This document shows positions 6,375 to 13,538 of a stretch of DNA of 15,144 bases, in pieces. Within the stretch, counting starts at the first letter, position 1; every line of letters starts with the position of its first letter. A model generated the notes under the pieces. The model was not told the origin of the DNA and searched no databases. It was given only the letters and a program-made list of their open reading frames with translations. The DNA is from Helicobacteraceae bacterium (GTDB lineage Bacteria; Campylobacterota; Campylobacteria; Campylobacterales; Helicobacteraceae): NCBI GenBank assembly GCA_029258405.1, contig JARHYY010000077.1:1-15144 (forward strand), written 5' to 3'. A program made the translations under genes and the position numbers.

Positions 6375-6874
6375 TGGAGTTTGTTGCAATTGTAATAGGT
6401 AGCAAAAGTGATTATGCAGTCATGAAAGAATGTGTAAGCGTATTAGAAAAATTTGATGTTCCTTATGAAATAATTATTAGTTCTGCTCATAGAAGCCCAG
6501 AGAGAACAAAAAAATATGTACTTGAGGCTGAACATAGAGGAGCACAGCTCTTTGTTGCAGCAGCGGGTATGGCTGCTCATCTTGCTGGTGCTATTAGTGC
6601 TATAACAACTAAGCCTGTTATTGGTGTTCCTATGAATGGAGGGGTGTTAGATGGGCTTGATGCTTTGCTTTCTACAGTGCAAATGCCATCAGGAATGCCT
6701 GTAGGCACTATGGCTATTGGCAAAAGTGGGGCGATTAATAGTGCTTATATTGCTATGCAAATTCTTGCACTTAAAGATAAGGAGCTTGCAGAAAAATTAA
6801 AGGAAGATAGAATCATGAAATCTAAAAATGTGGAACTTGATTCTATAGAAATTGAAAAGATATTGTTGCAATAA
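6374..6874 (+). CDS. purE: N5-carboxyaminoimidazole ribonucleotide mutase PurE
   Basis: PurE moves the carboxyl group of N5-CAIR to give CAIR in de novo purine synthesis (cytoplasm). Class I PurE motifs are intact: GSKSD (9-13), SAHRSPER (37-44, with catalytic His39), AAAGMAAHLAGA (about 62-73), and a GVPM segment followed by SGMPVG. The length (166) is normal. It starts on an ATG that overlaps the stop of the U32 gene by one base, so translation is coupled. H. pylori lacks most of the de novo purine pathway, so purE points to an enterohepatic Helicobacter, Campylobacter or a relative. The same neighbours (cheZ, U32, purE, coiled-coil gene) occur in C. jejuni as I recall it. Confidence 0.96.
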   Translation: MEFVAIVIGSKSDYAVMKECVSVLEKFDVPYEIIISSAHRSPERTKKYVLEAEHRGAQLFVAAAGMAAHLAGAISAITTKPVIGVPMNGGVLDGLDALLSTVQMPSGMPVGTMAIGKSGAINSAYIAMQILALKDKELAEKLKEDRIMKSKNVELDSIEIEKILLQ

Positions 6875-6882
6875 GGAATAAA

Positions 6883-7398
6883 ATGGGTAATTGGATAGAA
6901 ATAGAAAAGTTTTGTGATGCAACAAGGCTAAAAAGAGAGCTTATAGAAAAACTTATTAAAGAAAATAAAATTAAACATAAAAAAGAAAATGGGATTGTTT
7001 TTGTAGAAGCAAACACAGCAACCAATAACGCTTTAGTGATACAAGAAAAACAAAATACAAAAAAAGAAGTTGCTCTATCTGATACCCATGCCATTGCTTT
7101 TGCTGAAAAAACCATAGGTACTATTCTCAACCTGCATGAAAAAGTCTTAGAAGCAAAAGATGAATCCATTGGGGTACTTAAGAATGAAAATAAATTTCTT
7201 AAAGATGCCTTGTTTTCCATGCAAGAACTTTATGATGATGATCAAAAAAATGCACAATTTTTGCGAGAACAACTTGAAAGAGCTCAAGAGGAACTAGAGC
7301 TTATGAAGAGAAAATATAGGCTGATGTGGGGCAAAGCGGGAGGAAAGGTTGAGCTTTCTCCGCTGGTTAAAGAAGAGGCAAATAAAGATAAAGAATAG
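6883..7398 (+). CDS. DUF3972-type protein: N-terminal helix-turn-helix-like region and coiled coil
   Basis: I recognise this as the epsilonproteobacterial family represented by C. jejuni Cj0703 (probably DUF3972); no function is established. Residues 1-45 (WIEIEKFCDATRLKRELIEK and what follows, to VFVEA) look like a small winged/MerR-like helix-turn-helix of the kind that binds DNA or a partner. Residues 70-145 are charged and heptad-like (LKNENKFLKDAL, LREQLERAQEELELMKRKY), indicating a coiled coil. No signal peptide or membrane segment is present, so it is cytoplasmic. The Shine-Dalgarno AAGGA overlaps the purE stop (TAAGGA). The stop codon TAG abuts the stop of the convergent glycosyltransferase, giving TAGCTA with no intergenic base. 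Confidence 0.8.
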   Translation: MGNWIEIEKFCDATRLKRELIEKLIKENKIKHKKENGIVFVEANTATNNALVIQEKQNTKKEVALSDTHAIAFAEKTIGTILNLHEKVLEAKDESIGVLKNENKFLKDALFSMQELYDDDQKNAQFLREQLERAQEELELMKRKYRLMWGKAGGKVELSPLVKEEANKDKE

Positions 7399-8268
7399 CT
7401 ACGCTAAAGAACGCAACCAAATACTGAAAGCTTCTAATCCCAATTTACATTCCAAACTTTTTTTGAGATGTTCTTTTGCCTTGAATTTTTTATTGCCTGC
7501 TAAATAAAGTTTAGCAATTTCATTATGCAATGTAGCAAGATAATCATTTTTCTGTGGATTATCGATCTTCAAGTTTTCTAAAAAAGAAATTTCTTTTTCA
7601 TAGGATTTTGCCTCTACTAAAGGCTCATAATATAAAGATGCAGTTAAGCTGTCTGAATGTATGCTGTATATTCTCATAGGTTGGTGGATATAAAAAATTT
7701 TTGATTTAGCATATATTTTATTCCAAAAAACTTTATCTCTACCTTTAAGCTCTTCATCAAAACGGTCTTTACCAATGAGAGATGTGGCAACAACACCGAA
7801 AAATTTACCACTTAGTTTTCCATACCAAAATTCATCGGTATCAACCTCCCTGCTTTCTTCTATGCCTATGCCCGAAAGCTCTTTATTATCACTTCTTAAG
7901 CGATTACTGAGAACAATTCCATAAACTTTATTTTTTTGTATATATATTTCTGTCAAACGGTGAAGAGCATTTTGCAATAAAATATCGTCATCATCAAGAA
8001 AAGTAAAAAGTTCCCCCTGTATTTGATTTATTGCTGTGTTTTTTGCACCATGAAGCCCTTCTTTTTGAGTGTTCTTGAGGTAATGAATATAAGGATAATG
8101 CACAGAGAAATCCTTTACAACATTATAGGTGTCACTACAGCACCCACCATCAACGACAAGAATTTCTAAATGAGGATAATTTTGCTCAATAACACTCTCT
8201 AGTGCATTACTTAAGAGATAAGGGCGATTATATGTCGGAATAATAACTGAAACTTTTGGGTATTCCAT
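7399..8268 (-). CDS. Family 2 glycosyltransferase
   Basis: A GT-A fold glycosyltransferase: VSVIIPTYNRP (6-16) opens the nucleotide-sugar domain, EILVVDGG (35-42) carries the first Asp (Asp40), GAKNTAI (74-80) follows, and FLDDDD (90-95) is the DXD-type metal site. The usual VDDGSxD is changed to VDGGCCSD. The last ~60 residues are helical and Lys-rich and may be a membrane-facing or substrate-binding tail. Acceptor and sugar cannot be read from the sequence; LPS or another surface glycan is likely because it is the last gene of a unit with lpxK. AAAGGAG stands five bases before the ATG, 17 bases after the lpxK stop. Cytoplasmic, possibly at the inner membrane. Confidence 0.9.
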   Translation of the reverse strand: MEYPKVSVIIPTYNRPYLLSNALESVIEQNYPHLEILVVDGGCCSDTYNVVKDFSVHYPYIHYLKNTQKEGLHGAKNTAINQIQGELFTFLDDDDILLQNALHRLTEIYIQKNKVYGIVLSNRLRSDNKELSGIGIEESREVDTDEFWYGKLSGKFFGVVATSLIGKDRFDEELKGRDKVFWNKIYAKSKIFYIHQPMRIYSIHSDSLTASLYYEPLVEAKSYEKEISFLENLKIDNPQKNDYLATLHNEIAKLYLAGNKKFKAKEHLKKSLECKLGLEAFSIWLRSLA

Positions 8269-8285
8269 CCTATCTCCTTTAACAA

Positions 8286-9218
8286 TTAATAACTATCTTG
8301 TTGTGGCAAATAGCCTTTATATTTTTCTATATAATTCCTTACATCTAAATAAACTTTTGGCTCTATCACCATTTCTAGCTTAAGAATAGAGAGAGGAAAG
8401 TTAAAATTTTTTAACTTAACCTCATCTTTTTCTGTAACTAATATTGATGTAGCATTATATTTTTTAAACTCAAGTGCAATCCTCTCTTCATTAAAAAAGC
8501 TGTGATCGCTATAACTAAGTTTACCTACAATAGAAGGCAAAAAATGTTCCAATCGTGAAGGATTTGCAATAGCTGTTACTAGAAGCATTCTCTCTGTCGG
8601 GTCTTTTATAGATACTTCTCGTGAATATTCTTTGCCTTCATTAAGGATAATATCGGCAGTTTTATAAGCGTTTGTTGCTTCTCTATATGCTCCACTAGGG
8701 ATACAGAATGGAAAGTAGGGCTTGAGCAATGGTTTTAATATTATATTAAGTTTATTGCATTTAAAACGAAAACCATCATCAAGAAATATGATTCTTTTAC
8801 CAAGACTTAGGGCTTTCTCTATGCCTTTTGCTCTATCTTCAGAAACAATTATTGTAGCAAATGGAAGTTTTCTCGCAAGCATTTGTGCTTCATCTCCACT
8901 TTTATTAACATCAATAATTAAGCGTCCATTGTGAGAAACAATCAGCAAACCTTTTGACTTTCTTTTGTAGCCTCGTAGGATGATCGCACAATTTGGTTCA
9001 TATTCCCGTGCTAATGCTACTACCAAAGGTGTTTTTCCGCTCCCTCCAACAACAAGGTTGCCTACGCTTACAATGGCTGCTTTGTATGTTTTGTATGAGC
9101 TTAAAGAACGTCTAAGTGTAGCTCCAGCCATGTAAATAAGTGATATGGGCAAAAGCCCAAAGGCTAATATTTTTTGAGATAATGTTGGGTTAAAGAAGTA
9201 TTGTTCTAAAAATTTCAT
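8286..9218 (-). CDS. lpxK: Tetraacyldisaccharide 4'-kinase LpxK
   Basis: LpxK phosphorylates the 4' position of the lipid A disaccharide precursor at the inner membrane. The N-terminal hydrophobic helix (about 18-33) anchors it. The P-loop lies in SVGNLVVGGSGKTP (51-64). Then come LRGYKRKSKG (81-90), SGDEAQML (107-114, with Asp109 at the conserved GDE), DDGFRF (147-152), and a DHSFF segment in the C-terminal half matching the family DHxxF. The usual DDGFQH has Phe152 in place of His, a small departure. The length (310) is normal for the epsilonproteobacterial form. The start follows the DegT-fold gene stop by three bases, with GGATG inside the upstream gene as the only Shine-Dalgarno-like sequence, so translation is coupled. 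Confidence 0.95.
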   Translation of the reverse strand: MKFLEQYFFNPTLSQKILAFGLLPISLIYMAGATLRRSLSSYKTYKAAIVSVGNLVVGGSGKTPLVVALAREYEPNCAIILRGYKRKSKGLLIVSHNGRLIIDVNKSGDEAQMLARKLPFATIIVSEDRAKGIEKALSLGKRIIFLDDGFRFKCNKLNIILKPLLKPYFPFCIPSGAYREATNAYKTADIILNEGKEYSREVSIKDPTERMLLVTAIANPSRLEHFLPSIVGKLSYSDHSFFNEERIALEFKKYNATSILVTEKDEVKLKNFNFPLSILKLEMVIEPKVYLDVRNYIEKYKGYLPQQDSY

Positions 9219-9221
9219 AAT

Positions 9222-10355
9222 CTACATCCAGTTTTGGTTTATTGTATGTAATTGTTCGCAAATGTATAATATATCTTCATCTCTCATTTTTGAATAAATG
9301 GGCAAAGAGAGAATTTTTTGATAGTTATTAAGTGCATTTGGAAATTGATTGACTTTGAAATTATACTTATTTTTATAGTAACTGAGAAGATGTATGGGGA
9401 TAAAATGCAAATCGGTAGAAATTCCAGCTCGACTAAGCTCTCTAGCAACAGTATCTCTATTTTTTTCAACTCGGATAATATATGCGGAATAAATACTATT
9501 GGGATTACTTGGAGGGGGGGTAATGTATGGAATGCCTTCTAATTTTTTTGTATAAAGTGCTGCAATTTCTTTGCGTCTTACAGACATAGAATCAGTTTTT
9601 TGGAGTTGTGCAAGACAGAATGCAGCATTTATTTGTGTGGTATCATAACGGTATCCAATATCAATAACATCATACATATAAGAAAGGCGATTTTTCGCAT
9701 ATTCTTCGCGGGTTATCATATGATGTTTAAGTAATTTTGCTTGATGGGCAAAACATTCATTTTTTGTTGTGATAATTCCGCCATTAGCTAAAGCATTTGG
9801 TCTTTCAAAAGCAAAGCTGAATACAGTTGCATCTGCCTCTAAAGAGCCGATTTTTTGCCCTTTATGCTTTAGTCCAAGAGCCATGGTTGCATCCTCAATA
9901 ATACTAATGCCATATCGATATTTTAATTCATAAAATTCTTCTATTCGAGCAGCTGTTCCAGCAATATGGCTTATAATGATGGCTTTAATTTTCTTTGGAC
10001 CCCTTTCTTGTAAAATCTGTTCGCATTGTTTATATGAAAGATGGTAGCTATTTTCATCAATATCAACCAATAAGGGTTCGGCATCAAAATGGCGGATACT
10101 TTCAGGGATAAATGGATGGCAATTTACTGAACAGATTACTTTGTCTGCACGTTTGATGCCTATAACAGCTAATGCTAAGTGCATAGCTGAACTTCCATCA
10201 AATGTAGATATGGCATAAGGCACATCAATAAATTCTGCAAATTTTTCTTCTAAGAGAAACACACGACAAACATCTTCCCCAGCTTTAAGAGTTTCTGCTA
10301 TTATATCTTGTTCATCATTATTAACATTAAGCACACAAAAAGGTATTTTGTGCAT
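9222..10355 (-). CDS. DegT/DnrJ/EryC1-fold protein lacking the PLP lysine
   Basis: The fold-type I sugar aminotransferase architecture is clear: FDGSSAMHLALAVIG (52-66) where SGTAALHLAL is expected, a VDIDENSYHL strand (97-106), IIEDATMALG (152-161) with the PLP-ring Asp155, KIGS (168-171), and FSFAFERPNALANGG (179-193). Aligned by eye with the family motif FSFHxxKxxTTGEGG, which has equal length, the Schiff-base Lys becomes Arg185 (codon AGA, 9801-9803), the motif Glu becomes Asn191, and the usual His/Gln after EDAA becomes Met158. Length (377) is full. ColD-type dehydratases replace the Lys with His and are PLP-dependent, so loss of Lys does not by itself mean inactivity. It is probably not an ordinary aminotransferase. 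AGGAG overlaps the nadE stop; it sits between nadE and lpxK. Confidence 0.88.
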   Translation of the reverse strand: MHKIPFCVLNVNNDEQDIIAETLKAGEDVCRVFLLEEKFAEFIDVPYAISTFDGSSAMHLALAVIGIKRADKVICSVNCHPFIPESIRHFDAEPLLVDIDENSYHLSYKQCEQILQERGPKKIKAIIISHIAGTAARIEEFYELKYRYGISIIEDATMALGLKHKGQKIGSLEADATVFSFAFERPNALANGGIITTKNECFAHQAKLLKHHMITREEYAKNRLSYMYDVIDIGYRYDTTQINAAFCLAQLQKTDSMSVRRKEIAALYTKKLEGIPYITPPPSNPNSIYSAYIIRVEKNRDTVARELSRAGISTDLHFIPIHLLSYYKNKYNFKVNQFPNALNNYQKILSLPIYSKMRDEDILYICEQLHTINQNWM

Positions 10356-10364
10356 ACAGCTCCT

Positions 10365-11228
10365 TTAAACCACTGCCATAGGTATTGGTTCTTGTTTAAA
10401 TTTATAAGCATGGTATTTTTGAAGTACTAATTCAATAGCTTGTATATTATGTCCCTGTTGTATTAATTGTTCTTTATTATAGCCTTTTTCTGTAAAGTCA
10501 AAAAGTATTTTATCAAGAATAGCATAGCTAAAACCAAGTTCTTTTTCATCTGTTTGTCCTTTGAATAAGTCAGCACTAGGAGGTTTTAAAATGATATTTT
10601 GTGGAATTTTGAGTTCTTGAGCGAGTAAAAAAATATTGCTCTTATATATGTTTCCAATAGGATTAATGCCAGATGCCATATCACCATGAATTGTGCCATA
10701 TCCTAAAAGGCGCTCACTTTTGTTGCTTGTACCTATGACAATTCGTTGTTGTGCAAATGCTATATCATATAAGATAGTCATGCGAAACCTTGCACAAGCA
10801 TTACCTATTCTTGGTAATGAAAATTCCATGGGGTAGGTTTTTTGAAGGGCTTTTTCAAAATGTTCTATAGATATAATGCTGTAAGGAATACCAAACAGAT
10901 GTGCAAAATTTTGAGCATCTGCTATATTGTCTTGAGATGATTGAGATGAAGGTAGAATAAGGCATAACAATGGAACTTCATAGGATTTATGTATTTCTTG
11001 GGATGGGATTTGTATTATTTGTTTTATGTTTATATCTTCATTATTTTGAAAAGATTCATATATTGTGTGCTCTAGTGCAAATTGTATAAGGCGAGCGACA
11101 ACAGCCGAATCAATACCGCCACTAAGCCCAATAATAGCTTTTTTAAAACCCCTATGTTGAAATTCGTAACGCAAAAATTCCACAATTTTTTTAATGACTA
11201 ACTTGCATTTGTTTTGGTCATATTCCAT
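10365..11228 (-). CDS. nadE: NH3-dependent NAD+ synthetase NadE
   Basis: NadE amidates deamido-NAD with ammonia and ATP (cytoplasm). The PP-loop SGGIDS (36-41) adenylates the substrate. GNACARFRM (142-150), GTSNKSERLLGYGT (166-179), the ASGINPIGN segment and KPPSADLFKGQTDEKELG are all typical. There is no glutaminase domain. The first surprise is an extra ~30 residues (about 56-85) between the first helix and the LLCLILPSS strand, when compared with the H. pylori protein as I remember it; this accounts for the length of 287 versus about 260. The insertion is in a loop and should not touch the PP-loop. AAGGA lies about 10 bases before the ATG. It leads the nadE, DegT-fold, lpxK, glycosyltransferase unit. 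Confidence 0.95.
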   Translation of the reverse strand: MEYDQNKCKLVIKKIVEFLRYEFQHRGFKKAIIGLSGGIDSAVVARLIQFALEHTIYESFQNNEDINIKQIIQIPSQEIHKSYEVPLLCLILPSSQSSQDNIADAQNFAHLFGIPYSIISIEHFEKALQKTYPMEFSLPRIGNACARFRMTILYDIAFAQQRIVIGTSNKSERLLGYGTIHGDMASGINPIGNIYKSNIFLLAQELKIPQNIILKPPSADLFKGQTDEKELGFSYAILDKILFDFTEKGYNKEQLIQQGHNIQAIELVLQKYHAYKFKQEPIPMAVV

Positions 11229-11284
11229 ATTTATGTTATCCTTATAAATTATTGCCTTTCTAGTTTTTAGTAAAAATTAACGAA

Positions 11285-11299
11285 ATTTTAGCCTAAAAT
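11285..11299. promoter_or_regulatory. Perfect 7-1-7 palindrome in the divergent nadE/ompA-like spacer
   Basis: ATTTTAG, one base, CTAAAAT. On the minus strand one arm contains TAAAAT, which is a possible -10 box for nadE about 60 bases before its ATG, so the palindrome could be an operator overlapping that promoter. Such an AT-rich palindrome can also occur by chance. Confidence 0.25.
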
Positions 11300-11428
11300 C
11301 AGTCAAAATTGAGTAATATTCCACATAAAATCATGCAACTTTGTTGTTTAATATTGCTTTGATGGTATCTAGGCTTTATTTGCTGTAGTTATTGTCTATT
11401 TGATTGCGGTTTGTTTTGAGGAGTTTTT

Positions 11429-12022
11429 ATGCCAAAAGTGCTTATATACTTTTTTTGTTTGTTTGCATATAGTGTTGCTCTATCTGCTGATGCAAATAAA
11501 ATAGTATATACAGCTTCTTCTATCCCGGGGCAAAAGCATCGAGGCGAGGGTTTTATGGAAGGATTTCGTGTGCCTTCAGAAGATAAAAATACATCAACAC
11601 AAACGCAAGTGGGCGATATTATTCCAACAGAAGATGGTAAATATCAGGCTACAAAATCAGTAACACTTAATATTGATGACATTCGTTTTGCATTCGATTC
11701 ATATGACATAGCCTCTGTTTTTGAGCTTCAAATTCAACAATTTGCCACTGATTTATCACATAATCCTCATGCAAGAGCCCTTTTAGAGGGTCACACAGAT
11801 TGGATTGGAACAGAGCTTTATAATATGAACTTATCTTTTAATCGTGCAAATGCTGTAAAAGATAAAATGCTTGAGTTTGGCATAGATGAAAATCGTATTA
11901 CCATTAAAGCTTATGGTAAAAGTCGCCCTATTGCAGATAATAAAACAGCAGAAGGACGTGCAAAAAACCGTCGTGTAGAAATGATTTTTATTGAACCTGT
12001 ATCTCTTAATACAGAACGGTAA
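11429..12022 (+). CDS. OmpA-family periplasmic protein with C-terminal peptidoglycan-binding domain
   Basis: A Sec signal peptide (hydrophobic core about 4-18, likely cut near Ala-Leu-Ser19/Ala20) shows export. Cys10 lies within the hydrophobic core and does not form a lipobox, so it is not a lipoprotein. Residues 20-75 are a low-complexity, polar linker. The OmpA_C domain starts about residue 78 with IRFAFDSYDI and includes LLEGHTDWIG (118-127), NMNLSFNRANAV (132-143) and NRRVEMIF near the end. Asp124 and Arg139 match the pair that holds the diaminopimelate of peptidoglycan in OmpA-type domains. There is no beta-barrel region, so the protein is likely soluble in the periplasm and bound to the wall; it is not clearly Pal. 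GAGGAG lies five bases before the ATG. It is followed after 31 bases by the CheX-domain gene, probably in one transcript. Confidence 0.9.
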   Translation: MPKVLIYFFCLFAYSVALSADANKIVYTASSIPGQKHRGEGFMEGFRVPSEDKNTSTQTQVGDIIPTEDGKYQATKSVTLNIDDIRFAFDSYDIASVFELQIQQFATDLSHNPHARALLEGHTDWIGTELYNMNLSFNRANAVKDKMLEFGIDENRITIKAYGKSRPIADNKTAEGRAKNRRVEMIFIEPVSLNTER

Positions 12023-12053
12023 TGTGAATATATTTTTTGAATAAGGCATTATA

Positions 12054-13445
12054 ATGAAACCTGTTATTTCGCAAAATGTTGTTATTTATTATGCAGATAG
12101 TGTATTAGGCTCATCAGAAGAAGAGCAAATCTGTAAAGTCATACAAGGAAGCACTTCAAGCGTAAGAAGTTTGCAACTTCAAGCATTATTCTTTTCTTTG
12201 CGTGCAAATGTAGAGTTTGAAGATGCCACTATAATCGCTGTTGCCCATACCCTTTTAAGATTGCAAAAGCAGCTTGATATTGTAGTGGCTATTTGCGAAT
12301 ATAATGCAGAGCAGTTTAAACGATTAAAAGAAGTTTTTTCTAATAAAAGTATTCCTCTTTTTAAAACTATTTCGCAGGCCATGCTATTTCTTCAGATTAA
12401 AACACCTCCTGCCGGTACACCTATTATTGTCTTTGAAAAAGATACTGTTATGCAAACTCTTATTGTGCAAAGCCTAGAAACTAAAGGCTTAGATATTCAT
12501 GTTGTGCAGAATGCTAAGAGTTTTAGAGAAAAACAGCAGGAGTTTGGTACTGATGCCTTTTATGTTTATGATATGCAGTTTGATATTACTGCTAATCATA
12601 TTCCAGTGCAAATTTCTCAAGGGATTGTTATTTACCATTTTTACAAAGAAGTTGATGGAAAAATCCCCAGGTATTTTAGTGTGCAAACCTATGCTTTAAG
12701 GCTTTCAGAAGGTTTTAAAGTTTTTATTTTTAATATGAAAGATACAGAAATTTTTGATTCAAAAGCCGTAGATTTTTTTGTATCTTTAGCACGTAATGCT
12801 GTTTCTTATGGTGCAGCTTTTGTTTTTGTGGGACTTAGACCTAATATTATAGACTTAGCTACTGAAGATAGGATACGCAGAGCTGGAATTTATATCTATG
12901 CTGATAAAGCAACCGCCTTAAGAAATGAAAAAATTGCTTCTTTAGTAAATGCTTATAATACAAAAAAGCCTCAAAAACTCTCAAAAAAACTTGTGGCTAA
13001 TTTGCTATATTTTGTAAATGCTTCTCTTGAAACCTTTAAATCTTTAACAGGTGGTGATGTTGAAAAAAAATCCCATCGTGTTACTGAATGTGATATCCCG
13101 GTTCATGACAATGTCATGGGTGCAACCATCGCTTTTGAGGGTGATATATCCGGACAATTGGTACTTATTTTTAGCCAAGATATTGCTCAAGAAGCAGCAA
13201 TGATGACTTTAGGTGAAGAAGTCCAAAGTAATGAAGAATTGCTTGATGTTGTTTCAGAATTTACTAATATTATTGCTGGACGAAGCAAAGCTTTACTTTC
13301 TGAAAGAAATATAAGCATTGGGATTTCCTTGCCAAAATCTTATTTAAGTTTTAGAGATATTCATCCTATAATCATGGGCAGAATGGGCGTGCAAATTGAT
13401 TTTTTACTTAACGGAAAACCACTATATATTTTTTTAACCTATTAG
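12054..13445 (+). CDS. CheX-domain chemotaxis protein with STAS-like and receiver-like modules
   Basis: The C-terminal ~110 residues (about 350-463) are a CheX/CheC-type phosphatase fold: GATIAFEGDISGQLVLIF (356-373), then LGEEV and DVVSEFTNIIAG (398-409), which fits the family motif D-x3-E-x2-N with Glu402 and Asn405 as the catalytic pair. Residues about 215-290 read as a STAS domain: VFIFNMKDTEIFDSKAV with Asp235-Ser236 at the usual DS position, then VFVGLRPNIIDL. Residues about 122-180 resemble a receiver half: TPIIVFEKD, and FYVYDMQFD with Asp173 at the phospho-acceptor place, but the rest of the fold is not clear. The first ~113 residues may be a second, degenerate STAS (SIPLFKTISQAMLFL). 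The product should dephosphorylate CheY-P or a related receiver in the cytoplasm; the other modules are inferred. AAGG precedes the ATG. Confidence 0.78.
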   Translation: MKPVISQNVVIYYADSVLGSSEEEQICKVIQGSTSSVRSLQLQALFFSLRANVEFEDATIIAVAHTLLRLQKQLDIVVAICEYNAEQFKRLKEVFSNKSIPLFKTISQAMLFLQIKTPPAGTPIIVFEKDTVMQTLIVQSLETKGLDIHVVQNAKSFREKQQEFGTDAFYVYDMQFDITANHIPVQISQGIVIYHFYKEVDGKIPRYFSVQTYALRLSEGFKVFIFNMKDTEIFDSKAVDFFVSLARNAVSYGAAFVFVGLRPNIIDLATEDRIRRAGIYIYADKATALRNEKIASLVNAYNTKKPQKLSKKLVANLLYFVNASLETFKSLTGGDVEKKSHRVTECDIPVHDNVMGATIAFEGDISGQLVLIFSQDIAQEAAMMTLGEEVQSNEELLDVVSEFTNIIAGRSKALLSERNISIGISLPKSYLSFRDIHPIIMGRMGVQIDFLLNGKPLYIFLTY

Positions 13446-13497
13446 ATAATTATATTAATATTTATTGAAATTAAGTCTTGTATTATATTTTTTATTA

Positions 13498-13503
13498 TAT
13501 AAT
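13498..13503 (+). promoter_or_regulatory. Candidate -10 box for rplM-rpsI
   Basis: A perfect TATAAT in TTATTATATAATG, 35 bases before the rplM ATG, in a strongly AT-rich 93-base spacer after the CheX-domain gene. The upstream TTGTAT (13478-13483) is 14 bases away, too close for a standard -35 box. AAGGTGAG before the ATG serves as Shine-Dalgarno. Confidence 0.5.
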
Positions 13504-13538
13504 GAACTTTTAAAATAGAGATTCCAAAAGGTGAGTGC

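Noticed and set aside
8722..8934. Plus-strand open frame of 70 codons inside lpxK
   Set aside because: Antisense shadow of a well-supported conserved gene.
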